This document shows, one piece after another, positions 44,100-52,035 of a DNA stretch of 64,000 nt; the first letter of the stretch is position 1, and each line of letters begins with the position of its first letter. Source of the stretch: Pigmentiphaga litoralis (GTDB taxonomy: Bacteria > Pseudomonadota > Gammaproteobacteria > Burkholderiales > Burkholderiaceae_B); the NCBI RefSeq assembly GCF_014651835.1, contig NZ_BMXQ01000002.1, forward strand, positions 62,001-126,000, written 5' to 3'. Under the pieces are notes generated by a model. That model had not been told where the DNA came from. It searched no databases and saw nothing but the letters and a program-made list of their open reading frames with translations. A program made the translations under genes and the position numbers.

Positions 44100-44722
44100 T
44101 GGACAACGACGTTCACACCTATCAGCGCCAGGGCTTCGGCACCGCGCTGGAACTGGAAGGCCCGGTCGGTCTTCTGATCATTGACTTCGTCAACGGCTTT
44201 GCCGATCCCGAGATCTTCGGTGGCGGCAACATCCCGCAGGCGATCGCCAACACGGTGCCGCTGCTGGCCGAAGCCCGTCAGCGTGGCTGGCCGGTGGCGC
44301 ACAGCCGTATCGTGTTTGCCGATGACGGCGGCGACCACAACGTGTTCGCACAGAAGGTGCCGGGCATGCTGACGCTCAAGGAAAACGAAGCGCGCAGCGC
44401 GATCGTGCCGGAACTGGCGCCCGCGCCGGGCGAGCTGGTGGTGCGCAAGACGGTGCCGTCGGCCTTCTTCGGCACCATGCTGACGGCCTGGCTGGCGCAG
44501 CGCGGCGTCAAGACCCTGGTAATCGCAGGCGCGGTTACCAGCGGCTGCGTGCGGGCCAGCGTGGTTGACGCCATGTCGTATGGCTACCGGCCGCTGGTGC
44601 TGTCCGACTGCGTGGGTGACCGCGCCATCGCGCCGCACGATGCCAATCTGTTCGACATGGGCCAGAAGTACGCCACCGTCATGACGCGTGACGAAGCCCT
44701 GAAGGCGCTTGCCGAGGCCTGA
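44096..44722 (+). CDS. picF: Maleamate amidohydrolase, isochorismatase-like
   Basis: The 208-residue cysteine hydrolase has the expected triad: D30 (LLIIDFVNGF), K118 (VVRKTVPSAFF) and C151 (TSGCVRAS). NicF/PicF cleave maleamate to maleate and ammonium. It overlaps picD by 4 nt, and an alternative ATG one codon later is equally possible. It is the last gene of the operon, before a strong terminator. The next enzyme, maleate isomerase, is not found in the window. Confidence 0.92.
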   Translation: MMDNDVHTYQRQGFGTALELEGPVGLLIIDFVNGFADPEIFGGGNIPQAIANTVPLLAEARQRGWPVAHSRIVFADDGGDHNVFAQKVPGMLTLKENEARSAIVPELAPAPGELVVRKTVPSAFFGTMLTAWLAQRGVKTLVIAGAVTSGCVRASVVDAMSYGYRPLVLSDCVGDRAIAPHDANLFDMGQKYATVMTRDEALKALAEA

Positions 44723-44746
44723 CCCCACGCGGCATCGCCAGGACGA

Positions 44747-44778
44747 AAAAAAGCCGGATCTTGCGATCCGGCTTTTTT
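44747..44778. terminator. Bidirectional terminator after picF and the first porin gene
   Basis: A 14-bp perfect stem (AAAAAAGCCGGATC with GATCCGGCTTTTTT) and a TTGC loop serve the rightward pic operon and the leftward porin gene. Confidence 0.95.
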
Positions 44779-44814
44779 GTTCCAGCAACCTCGGGGCCGA
44801 AGCCCCGGAAGTCC

Positions 44815-45840
44815 TTAGAACATGTGGCGCACGCCGAAACCAGCCTGGCGGGTACCGATGTCGTTGCGAACCGAGGTGCGGCTGCCGACGTTGTCGATGT
44901 CGCTGAAGAACGCGTAGGCGTTCGTGCGGCGCGACAGGGCGTAGGTGTAGCCCAGGCTGTAGCCCGAGATGTCCCAGTCCTTCGCCTTCTGGTACGAACC
45001 GAAGACGCGGCCTGCGCCGATCGGTGCCGACAGACCCACCATGTACGACTTGGTGTTCGTGGCGAAAGGCACGCTGGTAGCAGGCGTTGCTGCGGTGCCG
45101 GCGGTCACGGCGATGTTGCGCTGGTCAGCGTACAGGGCGTGGACCTTCACGACGCCGAAGTCATAGGCGCCACCGACTTGCGTCGAGATGCCGTTCGAGC
45201 CGCCCGTACCCGGGTCAAGGCGGTCATACGTCACAGCGGCTTCGATCGGGCCGTTGTTGTAGCGGACGCCAGTCGTGACAGCGCGGTTGTTGTTGGCGTT
45301 GCCAGGAACTTCCTGACCCGAGCGGGTGAAGCTGTAGCCGATTGCGGCTTGCAGGCCGCCGAAGTTCGGCGAGAAGAACATGGCGGTGTTGTCGTTGCGC
45401 ACCTGGTTGGCGGCGATCACCGTCGAGCCGATACCGGCCTGGCGGAACACGGTGCCGAACGGGTCGATCGAGGTAAAGAATGCCGAGCCCAGGATGAACT
45501 GGCGACCCAGGCGCATTTCACCGAAGCGAGCGTGCGAGAGGCCGACCCATGCCTGACGATTGAACAGGCCGCTGCCGGTCGTGGTGCCGTCATCGACGTT
45601 GATGCCGCTTTCGAGGGTGAAGTTGGCCTTCAGCCCGCCGCCCAGGTCTTCCGTGCCACGCAGGCCGAAGCGCGAGTCGTTCTGGATGCCGCTGTCGAGC
45701 GCGTTGCGCGAGCTCTGGCCATCCGTCTTCGAGTGCAGGAAACCGGCATCCACGAGACCGTAGAGCGTGACCGAGCTTTGTGCCTGGGCGGTACCTGCTG
45801 CGCTGGCCAGGATGGCTGCAACGATGAGCGTTTTCTTCAT
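44815..45840 (-). CDS. Outer-membrane porin, Gram-negative Porin_4 family
   Basis: The 341-residue protein has a signal peptide (MKKTLIVAAILASAAGTAQA, cleavage before QSS) and the betaproteobacterial porin pattern SSVTLYGLVDAGF, SRFGLRGTEDLGGGLKANFTLESGINVDDG, RQAWVGLSHARFGEMRLGRQ. The C-terminal strand ends GFGVRHMF with the terminal Phe needed for assembly. The 16-strand trimeric porin lets small, often anionic, solutes through. ATG 45840 follows GGAGATC. It lies beside the pic cluster and convergent with it. Confidence 0.93.
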   Translation of the reverse strand: MKKTLIVAAILASAAGTAQAQSSVTLYGLVDAGFLHSKTDGQSSRNALDSGIQNDSRFGLRGTEDLGGGLKANFTLESGINVDDGTTTGSGLFNRQAWVGLSHARFGEMRLGRQFILGSAFFTSIDPFGTVFRQAGIGSTVIAANQVRNDNTAMFFSPNFGGLQAAIGYSFTRSGQEVPGNANNNRAVTTGVRYNNGPIEAAVTYDRLDPGTGGSNGISTQVGGAYDFGVVKVHALYADQRNIAVTAGTAATPATSVPFATNTKSYMVGLSAPIGAGRVFGSYQKAKDWDISGYSLGYTYALSRRTNAYAFFSDIDNVGSRTSVRNDIGTRQAGFGVRHMF

Positions 45841-46197
45841 GAAGATCTCCGAGATCGGATGGGTTGTCTGGAAGACGGGCCGGGGCAGGGGGCCGACGGA
45901 GGCGGTCAAAGCACGCCCGCAGCGTCGGTTCCGGTCCCTGCCTTGGGGCCGGTCTGTTTTGCTTCCGGGGAAGCCGTGGTGCTATTCCATCAAAAAAATC
46001 GTCCGGGGGCCAAGTTTGCCTGCTGCGGAGGCTCCGTTTTTACGACTGCTTACGTCCTACGTGCGTTTCTACCAACAGACGCAGCAAAAAGGCCCATTTC
46101 CCTGGGGAAATGAGCCTTGAGGGCCGGACGCAGATTCTGCAATCCGGCGGGGCGGACCGGCACGAAGCCGGGCGCCCTGGTCTTGTTGAAGCGACGA
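45841..46197. other. 357-bp region between the two porin genes
   Basis: It contains the terminator of the upstream porin (46086-46117) and must hold the promoter of the first porin, but I find no convincing -35/-10 pair. No coding sequence was seen. Confidence 0.55.
46086..46117 (-). terminator. Terminator of the second porin gene
   Basis: On the minus strand AAGGCTCATTTCCC pairs with GGGAAATGGGCCTT (one mismatch) and is followed by TTTTT. It lies about 80 bp after the porin stop. Confidence 0.85.
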
Positions 46198-47280
46198 TCA
46201 GAAGCGGTGCTGCAGGCCGAACGCCAGTTCGCGGCGGTCGCCGGTGGTGCCGGCGGCACGGCCCGTGTAGACCACCGAGTCGCTGTACTGGCTGACAGCG
46301 GCGTATGCCATGGTGCGCTTCGACAGCTTGTAGTTGTAGGCGAGCGCAAAGCCGTCAATGTTGTTGTCTTGGCGACCCAGGTTCTTGTTGCGGTTGTCCA
46401 GGCGCTGATACGTGGCCAGCAGGGCATGCGCGCCAAACGGCACGCTCAGACCCAGCAGGTACGCGTTTTCTTTTTCCGATGCCGAGCGGAACGCATAGTT
46501 CTGCAGGCGGCCGTAACCGGCGTGGGCTTTCACGACGCCGAAGTCGTAGGTGGCGCCCAACTGGTAGTTCTTGATGTCGCTGCTGGCAGCGGCGGCAGCC
46601 GCGTCAGGCGCATTGCGCTGGTCATACGTGAACACGACAGCCAGGGGGCCGTTGTTGTAGCGGATACCGCTGGTGATGACGCGCTGGTCGGTGCGCGCGG
46701 CGCCCGAGGCGACGGTAGCTTCCTGGCCAGCGGCGTTGAAGCTGTAGCCCACGCCGGCCTGGAAGCCCGCGAATTTCGGCGTCATGTACAGGGCGGTGTT
46801 GTCCAGACGGTCACCCGTGCCACCCGTGGCGTTGAAGCCGAAGATGGTTTGCGATTGAGCCTGGCCGTAGGCGTTGCCGAACGGGTTGATGCTGCTGCCG
46901 AACCAGCCGAACGCGAACGAGTCCTGACGGCCGAGGCGCAGTTCGCCCAGCGATGCGGATTGCAGGCCGACCCAGGCGGTACGGCCGAACAGGCGGCTCG
47001 TGGTGCCCAGCGACTGGCCGGTGGTGCCCTGGTCGATGTTGATGCCGCTTTCCAGCTGGAACGCAGCCTTCAGACCGTTGCCCAGGTCCTCCGTACCACG
47101 AATGCCCCAGCGCGAGCCGCCGGCGTATCCGCTGTCAATGCCGTTGGTGGCACGCTGACCGTCGTTCTTGCTGGAGACAAAGCCCGCGTCGGCAATGCCG
47201 TACAGGGTGACGTTGCTTTGAGCCTGGGCGGCTCCCGCGAAGCCAGCGAGCAGGGCGGCGGCGATAAGGGTCTTGTTCAA
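46198..47280 (-). CDS. Outer-membrane porin, Gram-negative Porin_4 family (second copy)
   Basis: The 360-residue porin is clearly paralogous to the neighbour: signal (MNKTLIAAALLAGFAGAAQA), SNVTLYGIADAGFVSSKNDGQRATNGIDSGYAGG, RWGIRGTEDLGNGLKAAFQLESGINIDQG, FGRTAWVGLQSASLGELRLGRQ, ending FGLQHRF with terminal Phe. The start is a TTG at 47280, seven bases after GGAG. Upstream codons do not belong to the signal peptide. It differs from the first porin mainly in loops and length. Confidence 0.92.
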   Translation of the reverse strand: MNKTLIAAALLAGFAGAAQAQSNVTLYGIADAGFVSSKNDGQRATNGIDSGYAGGSRWGIRGTEDLGNGLKAAFQLESGINIDQGTTGQSLGTTSRLFGRTAWVGLQSASLGELRLGRQDSFAFGWFGSSINPFGNAYGQAQSQTIFGFNATGGTGDRLDNTALYMTPKFAGFQAGVGYSFNAAGQEATVASGAARTDQRVITSGIRYNNGPLAVVFTYDQRNAPDAAAAAASSDIKNYQLGATYDFGVVKAHAGYGRLQNYAFRSASEKENAYLLGLSVPFGAHALLATYQRLDNRNKNLGRQDNNIDGFALAYNYKLSKRTMAYAAVSQYSDSVVYTGRAAGTTGDRRELAFGLQHRF

Positions 47281-47596
47281 TTGGAGCTCCGAATGAGTGA
47301 TGGTGGTGCGGCACGTCTTTCCTGGTGCACGGCGGTCAGAATGACGAGTGAATATGTGCACTGCGTGACAATGCCCGGGGAGCTCATCCACTGTTGTGCG
47401 CATGCAACGCTGCTGCAGCCGCCGGTTTGCCGCCGGTTCGGGACCTGTTGGTTGTCTGCCTGTCGCCTGTCCGGGGCCTGCCTGGCGGCGGGTATGCGGC
47501 GTGCTCAGCCCGTGCCATCACCGCGATTGCCTATACTGGGCGGATCGTTCTTTCGTGCCCACCTCCCCCGTGGGCCGCATGCAGAAGGCACCGATC
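47281..47596. other. 316-bp divergent region between the second porin and coq7
   Basis: A TATACT at 47532-47537, 60 bp before coq7, is a possible -10 without a good -35. Nothing else is supportable. Confidence 0.45.
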
Positions 47597-48385
47597 ATGA
47601 GCTCCAACGTTTCTTCGCCGTCTTCGTCCAGTTCCTCGTTCGGTTCATCGTCGCCGTCCGGCTTTCGCCGGATGTCGCCCCTCGACCGCCTGCTGGCCGA
47701 AGCCGACCGCGCGCTGCGGGTGCTGTCTGGCAGCACCTCTGGCACCCGACCCAATCCGGCCACGGCCCTGCGCAAGCCGGCGGCCCCGGTGGTGGTTGCC
47801 ACGGAACCGCTGGCGGTGGTCGGGGCGCCCGACCCGGCGGGCACTGACGCCGCCGCTCCTTCCGGCGAACTGACGCCCGCCGACATGCGCCATGCGGCCG
47901 GGCTGATGCGCGTCAATCATGTGGGAGAGGTCTGCGCGCAGGCCTTGTACCGTGGCCAGGCGCTGGTCAGCCGGCATCCGTCGACGCGCGCCATCTTTCT
48001 GGCGGCAGCCGTCGAGGAAACCGATCACCTGACGTGGCTGGCCGATCGGCTCAAGGAATTGAAGTCACGGCCGAGCTTCCTCAATCCGCTCTGGTACGCC
48101 GGGGCGTTCGGACTGGGCGTGCTGGCGGGAAGGGCGGGGGATGCCGTCAACCTGGGCTTCATGGCCGAGACCGAGAAACAGGTGGAGCAGCATCTGGACG
48201 GGCATCTGCAGAAGTTGCCGGTCAACGATGTGCGGTCACGGGCGATCGTCACGCAGATGTGCGAAGAAGAACGCCATCATCGTGAGACCGCCCAGCACGC
48301 TGGCGGACGGCCCCTGCCGCCGCTGGCCCGAGCCGCCATGCGGGCCGGCTCGAAAGTGATGACGACGACGTCCTACTATATTTGA
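47597..48385 (+). CDS. coq7: Demethoxyubiquinone hydroxylase with Ser-rich N-terminal extension
   Basis: The 262-residue di-iron carboxylate hydroxylase makes the last ring hydroxylation of ubiquinone. Iron-ligand motifs are [39 protein letters not shown] and CEEERHHRE. The first 25 residues are nearly all Ser/Gly/Pro, and residues 40-95 form an Ala/Pro linker, so the catalytic domain begins near residue 97. ATG 47597 was chosen because AGAAGG lies upstream. ATG 47672 ([18 protein letters not shown]) would give a more usual length. Confidence 0.9.
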   Translation: MSSNVSSPSSSSSSFGSSSPSGFRRMSPLDRLLAEADRALRVLSGSTSGTRPNPATALRKPAAPVVVATEPLAVVGAPDPAGTDAAAPSGELTPADMRHAAGLMRVNHVGEVCAQALYRGQALVSRHPSTRAIFLAAAVEETDHLTWLADRLKELKSRPSFLNPLWYAGAFGLGVLAGRAGDAVNLGFMAETEKQVEQHLDGHLQKLPVNDVRSRAIVTQMCEEERHHRETAQHAGGRPLPPLARAAMRAGSKVMTTTSYYI

Positions 48386-48392
48386 GGACGGC

Positions 48393-48420
48393 AAAGACGC
48401 CGGCCGCGGCGTCTTTCGTT
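48393..48420 (+). terminator. Hairpin terminator after coq7
   Basis: AAAGACGCCG pairs with CGGCGTCTTT around a GCCG loop, followed by a short TTTCGTT. It also lies between converging coq7 and osmC-family genes. Confidence 0.65.
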
Positions 48421-48434
48421 CGGGGCAGGGCGGT

Positions 48435-48860
48435 TCAGTCCGCTTCCACCACGTCCACACCCCAGGTCATGGCGACCGTGTGTTCCAGCATGGCCGATGC
48501 CGAGCAGTACTTGTCGTGCGACAGCTGCACCGCGCGTTCGACGGCGGCCACCGGCAGGTTCTTGCCTGTCACGGTGAACTGGAAGTGGATCTTGGTGAAG
48601 ACCTTCGGATCGGTTTCGGCGCGCTCGGCCTGCATGGCCACCGTGCACCCGCGCACGGCGTGGCGGCCGCGCTTCAGGATCAGCACGACGTCATAGGCGG
48701 TACAACCGCCCGTGCCGGCCAGCACCAGTTCCATCGGCCGCGGCGCCAGGTTGTTGCCGCCGCCGTCGGGCGCGCCGTCCATCACGGCAATATGGCCGCT
48801 GCCGGTCTGGGCCGTGAACAACATCCCCTGGGGGCCGCCCCAGCTCACTGTGCATTCCAT
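48435..48860 (-). CDS. OsmC family thiol peroxidase-like protein
   Basis: The 141-residue OsmC-fold protein has the two reactive cysteines expected in YhfA-type members: AGTGGCTAYDVV (about C53) and DKYCSASAMLEHTV (about C119). The family reduces organic hydroperoxides, although YhfA-like members are not proven to. It starts MECTVSWGGPQGMLFTAQTGSGH. It lies convergent with coq7, an arrangement usual in related genomes. Confidence 0.88.
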   Translation of the reverse strand: MECTVSWGGPQGMLFTAQTGSGHIAVMDGAPDGGGNNLAPRPMELVLAGTGGCTAYDVVLILKRGRHAVRGCTVAMQAERAETDPKVFTKIHFQFTVTGKNLPVAAVERAVQLSHDKYCSASAMLEHTVAMTWGVDVVEAD

Positions 48861-48947
48861 GTTCGATGTCCTTTGATAGTGCGGTGGTCGATAGGGCGGG
48901 ATGATAGCGTGCAGCCCGGTGGCGCCACACCGGTAGCCACACTGCCG

Positions 48948-48988
48948 CCGGGGGCGGCCAGGCCCCCCCGGGGGCGGCCAGGACCCCC
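48948..48988. repeat. 20-bp GC-rich tandem duplication
   Basis: CCGGGGGCGGCCAGG followed by four to six C occurs twice with a 20-bp period (48948-48967 and 48968-48988), with one base inserted near the end. No function is seen. Confidence 0.75.
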
Positions 48989-49042
48989 GGTTGGACCGTG
49001 TCGGCTGCTGGTCACTACCTACACGAAAACCCTAGAAAGTTC

Positions 49043-49071
49043 TTGCGCTGCACAAAACGCCTTCCTATAAT
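49043..49071 (+). promoter_or_regulatory. Promoter of small RNA copy A
   Basis: TTGCGC and TATAAT are separated by 17 bp. The same architecture stands before copy B. Confidence 0.8.
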
Positions 49072-49077
49072 TGTTCT

Positions 49078-49223
49078 AACGGAAGTCGCTTTGAGTGACG
49101 ACACGGCCCAGGGCCCCTCGTCATACGTCGGACAGCACCGCAAAGCGATCTCCAAAGTGTCTCCTCCACCCTCCTTATTTGGTGGATTAAGCCCGAAGCC
49201 GTCACGGCTCCGGGCTTTTTTTT
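49078..49223 (+). ncRNA. Small RNA, sibling copy A, with anti-Shine-Dalgarno-like tracts
   Basis: The predicted transcript of about 145 nt runs from just after the promoter to an intrinsic terminator (AGCCCG...CGGGCT stem, eight T, 49190-49223). TCGCTTTG (49086-49093) can pair with CAAAGCGA (49141-49148), giving a central domain. After it comes an exposed pyrimidine tract with CTCCTCC (49161-49167) and CCTCCTTA (49170-49177), the latter the same as the 3' end of 16S rRNA. It could therefore bind ribosome binding sites. It resembles what I recall of the Betaproteobacteria toxic small RNA family, but I could not check this. Confidence 0.75.
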
Positions 49224-49565
49224 GTCTGGAGGGTCGGCGCGTTGCCTGTGTCGTGGGTGATGCGCGTGTTGTTGTCCGGGTTGCTTTGCTACCGGCGAAG
49301 GATGCGCACACGCAACGGAACTTCCGGTGGATCGACCGTTCCGATGGTAACGATGCGCATATTTTGCGTCGGCCGGAATGTTGCGGTGCGCCATTAACAG
49401 GCGGTTCGCAGGGCTCCAAGCCCGGTCGGCCACTGCCACTAAGTCGTTGATTTGCCTGGATTTTGTGCAAAGGCACTTTGCTTTAGGTTTTTAAGTACTT
49501 GTTTTATATGGCAATCCTGTTTGTGAAATGCCACACCGCATTGTGGTAAATCGTTCAAATAGGTC

Positions 49566-49594
49566 TTGCACCGCACAAAAAAGCTTCCTATAAT
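49566..49594 (+). promoter_or_regulatory. Promoter of small RNA copy B
   Basis: TTGCAC and TATAAT are separated by 17 bp, the same layout as before copy A, 523 bp away. Confidence 0.8.
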
Positions 49595-49600
49595 TCATTC

Positions 49601-49744
49601 AACAGATGTCGCTTTGGATGCAGACACGGCCTCGGGCCCCTCGGCATTCGACGGATAGCCCCGCAAAGCGATCTCTAACGTGTCTCCTCCACCTCCTCAT
49701 TTGGTGGATTAAGCCCGAAGCCTCACGGCTCCGGGCTTTTTTTT
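49601..49744 (+). ncRNA. Small RNA, sibling copy B, with anti-Shine-Dalgarno-like tracts
   Basis: It is co-linear with copy A over its whole length. TCGCTTTG (49609-49616) pairs with CAAAGCGA (49664-49671). The blocks GACACGGCC and GGGCCCCTCG are conserved, as are CTCCTCC (49684-49690), ATTTGGTGGATTAAGCCCGA and the terminator stem with eight T (49712-49744). Differences cluster in the central loop and just after CTCCTCC, where copy B has CACCTCCTCA instead of CCTCCTTA. Conserved pairing with drifting loops supports a functional RNA rather than a decayed gene. Confidence 0.75.
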
Positions 49745-49770
49745 GCCTACACCATTTCGGCAATCTTGTT

Positions 49771-49800
49771 TTGACTTTCGGGCCCGAAACCCGCTATGAT
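49771..49800 (+). promoter_or_regulatory. Promoter of rplM-rpsI
   Basis: TTGACT (49771-49776) and TATGAT (49795-49800) are 18 bp apart. The start would fall near 49807, leaving a leader of about 140 nt. Confidence 0.75.
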
Positions 49801-49861
49801 CAAAGGCTTGCCCCTATTTACACTCGCAGTTAGACAATGCTGAGGTGATGGCGGGGCAGGG

Positions 49862-49915
49862 GCCAGAAAGGCAAGCTCCTTTCTGGCAGCCAGGCAAGTC
49901 CGAAGGGGACTTGCC
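49862..49915 (+). promoter_or_regulatory. Two-hairpin leader of rplM
   Basis: GCCAGAAAG (49862-49870) pairs with CTTTCTGGC (49879-49887), and GGCAAGTCC (49893-49901) pairs with GGACTTGCC (49907-49915). Both stems are perfect 9-bp helices 32 bp or more before the ATG. A ribosomal-protein autoregulatory leader is likely by position, and the ligand is inferred only. Confidence 0.65.
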
Positions 49916-49947
49916 GGCAAAAAACCAACGTCACAGAGAACACTCTC

Positions 49948-50379
49948 ATGCAAAAGACCTTCGTTGCGAAGCCGCAAGAAGTGACGCGTGACTGGTACGT
50001 GATTGACGCCAAGGGCAAAGTCCTAGGTCGTGTGGCCAGCGAAGTCGCACGCCGTTTGCGCGGTAAACACAAACCAGAATTCACGCCTCACGTTGATACC
50101 GGCGATTACATCGTCATCATCAACGCCGCCGACATTGTCGTTACCGGCAACAAAGCACAAGACAAGCGGTACTACCGTCACTCGGGTTACCCGGGCGGTA
50201 TTACTGAAACCACCTTCCAGAAGATGCAAGAGCGTTTTCCTGGTCGTGCGATCCAGAAGGCCGTCAAGGGCATGTTGCCCAAGGGTCCCCTGGGCTACGC
50301 CATGATCAAGAAGATGAAGGTGTACGCTGGATCCGAGCATCCGCACACCGCCCAGCAGCCCAAGCTGCTGGAACTCTGA
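49948..50379 (+). CDS. rplM: Large ribosomal subunit protein uL13
   Basis: The 143-residue protein starts [44 protein letters not shown] and ends with [16 protein letters not shown], both diagnostic. uL13 is an early 50S assembly protein. It is followed 10 bp later by rpsI, the universal pair. Confidence 0.98.
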   Translation: MQKTFVAKPQEVTRDWYVIDAKGKVLGRVASEVARRLRGKHKPEFTPHVDTGDYIVIINAADIVVTGNKAQDKRYYRHSGYPGGITETTFQKMQERFPGRAIQKAVKGMLPKGPLGYAMIKKMKVYAGSEHPHTAQQPKLLEL

Positions 50380-50389
50380 GGAGCCGTGA

Positions 50390-50782
50390 ATGATCGGTAA
50401 CTGGAATTATGGAACCGGCCGCCGGAAGTCTTCGGTTGCACGCGTGTTCCTCAAGAAAGGTTCGGGCAAGATTGTCGTCAACGGCAAACCTGTCGACGAA
50501 TATTTTGCTCGTGAAACGGGCCGCATGATCGTTCGCCAGCCGCTGGTGCTGACCGGTCACGTCGAGTCGTTCGATTTTCACGTCAACGTTGGCGGTGGCG
50601 GCGAAAGCGGCCAGGCCGGTGCGGTGCGTCACGGCATCACCCGCGCTCTGATCGACTACGACGCAACGCTGAAGTCGCAGCTGTCGCAAGCTGGCTTCGT
50701 CACGCGTGATGCGCGTGAAGTTGAACGTAAGAAAGTCGGCTTCCGTAAAGCACGACGCAGGAAGCAGTTCAGCAAGCGCTGA
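50390..50782 (+). CDS. rpsI: Small ribosomal subunit protein uS9
   Basis: The 130-residue protein starts [26 protein letters not shown] and ends [16 protein letters not shown], the conserved basic tail that reaches the P-site tRNA. It is co-transcribed with rplM and terminated at 50836-50862. Confidence 0.98.
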   Translation: MIGNWNYGTGRRKSSVARVFLKKGSGKIVVNGKPVDEYFARETGRMIVRQPLVLTGHVESFDFHVNVGGGGESGQAGAVRHGITRALIDYDATLKSQLSQAGFVTRDAREVERKKVGFRKARRRKQFSKR

Positions 50783-50835
50783 TCCCTGCTTGCCCGGCAG
50801 TCCCTCTGGTGGGTTCACCAGGGGGTGGGCAAAAG

Positions 50836-50862
50836 AAGGCCGCAGCGATGCGGCCTTTTTTG
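50836..50862 (+). terminator. Terminator of rplM-rpsI
   Basis: GGCCGCA pairs with TGCGGCC around a GCGA tetraloop, followed by six T. Confidence 0.92.
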
Positions 50863-50949
50863 TTTTGTGTTCATATTGCGATGGCATGCTGGCGCCTGGT
50901 TTCAGAGGGCTCCCTGCCGTTTCTGGCTGTACAAAATCTGGAGAGGAAG

Positions 50950-52035
50950 ATGGCAAATCGCGACGAGGCGGGTACCGCCAAGATCAAAGTAGGTATCGTG
51001 GGTGGCACGGGCTATACCGGTGTCGAATTGCTCCGCCTGTTGTCCCAGCACCCGCATGCCGAACTGCGCGCCATCACCTCCCGCAAGGAAGACGGCCTGC
51101 CGGTGGCCGACATGTATTCGAATCTGCGCGGCGTGGTCGACCTGAAGTTCTCGTCACCCGACAATGCCAAGCTGGAAGAGTGCGACGTGGTGTTCTTTGC
51201 GACCCCGCACGGCGTGGCCATGGCGCAAGCCCAGGCGCTGCTCGACGCGGGCGTCAAGATCATCGACCTGGCCGCCGACTTCCGCCTGCAGGACACCGCG
51301 GTATTCGAGAAGTGGTACAAGATGCCGCACACCTGCCCCGACATCCTTGAAGAGTCGGTGTATGGCCTGGTTGAAGTGAACCGTGACCGCATCCGCCATG
51401 CTCGTGTCGTGGGCAACCCGGGTTGCTACCCGACCACGGTGGTGCTTGGGCTGGCGCCCTTGCTCGAAGGCCGTGGCAAGGACACGAAGCCGCTGGTCGA
51501 TGTGCAGACGCTGATTGCCGATTGCGCATCGGGCGTGACCGGCGCCGGCCGCAAGGCCGAGGTGCACATCCTGTTCTCGGAAGCGTCCGACAACTTCAAG
51601 GCCTACGGCGTGGGCGGTCACCGCCATCACCCCGAGATCGTCGAGCAGCTGGAAAAGCTGCATGGCGGCCCGGTCGGCCTGACCTTCGTGCCGCACCTGA
51701 CGCCCATGATCCGCGGCATGCATTCGACGCTGTACGCGCGCATCCAGCCGGAAGCGCGCGATGTCGACTTCCAGGCCCTGTTCGAGCAGCGGTATGCCAA
51801 CGAACCTTTCGTGGACGTGATGCCCGCCGGCAGCACGCCCGAAACGCGATCGGTGCGCGCGTCCAACATGGTCCGGATCTCGGTCTTCCGCCCCAACGGC
51901 GGTGATCAGCTCGTGATCCTGGTCGTGCAGGACAACCTGGTGAAGGGAGCGTCGGGCCAGGCCGTGCAGAACATGAACCTGATGTTCGGCCTGCCCGAAA
52001 ACGCAGGCCTGGGCCACGTCGCGGTCCTCCCCTGA
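50950..52035 (+). CDS. argC: N-acetyl-gamma-glutamyl-phosphate reductase, long (type 1) form
   Basis: ArgC carries out the NADPH-dependent third step of arginine synthesis. The 361-residue protein has [19 protein letters not shown] (nucleotide fold), catalytic Cys in [15 protein letters not shown] and His in [17 protein letters not shown] 50950 follows GAGAGGAAG. The longer open frame upstream crosses the rpsI terminator and is rejected. Its stop overlaps the start of the next gene. Confidence 0.96.
   Translation: MANRDEAGTAKIKVGIVGGTGYTGVELLRLLSQHPHAELRAITSRKEDGLPVADMYSNLRGVVDLKFSSPDNAKLEECDVVFFATPHGVAMAQAQALLDAGVKIIDLAADFRLQDTAVFEKWYKMPHTCPDILEESVYGLVEVNRDRIRHARVVGNPGCYPTTVVLGLAPLLEGRGKDTKPLVDVQTLIADCASGVTGAGRKAEVHILFSEASDNFKAYGVGGHRHHPEIVEQLEKLHGGPVGLTFVPHLTPMIRGMHSTLYARIQPEARDVDFQALFEQRYANEPFVDVMPAGSTPETRSVRASNMVRISVFRPNGGDQLVILVVQDNLVKGASGQAVQNMNLMFGLPENAGLGHVAVLP

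Larger units (their letters stand above)
48861..49947. other. 1.09-kb intergenic region between the osmC-family gene and rplM
   Basis: No protein gene is supported here. It contains a GC-rich duplication (48948-48988), two sibling small-RNA genes (49078-49223 and 49601-49744), and the rplM promoter and leader (49771-49947). The spacer 49225-49560 shows no recognisable structure. Confidence 0.75.

Noticed and set aside
41023-44722. Nicotinate (nic) cluster
   Set aside because: No 6-hydroxynicotinate monooxygenase (NicC) or NicAB-type two-subunit hydroxylase was found. The Rieske oxygenase and ACMSD-like decarboxylase point to picolinate.
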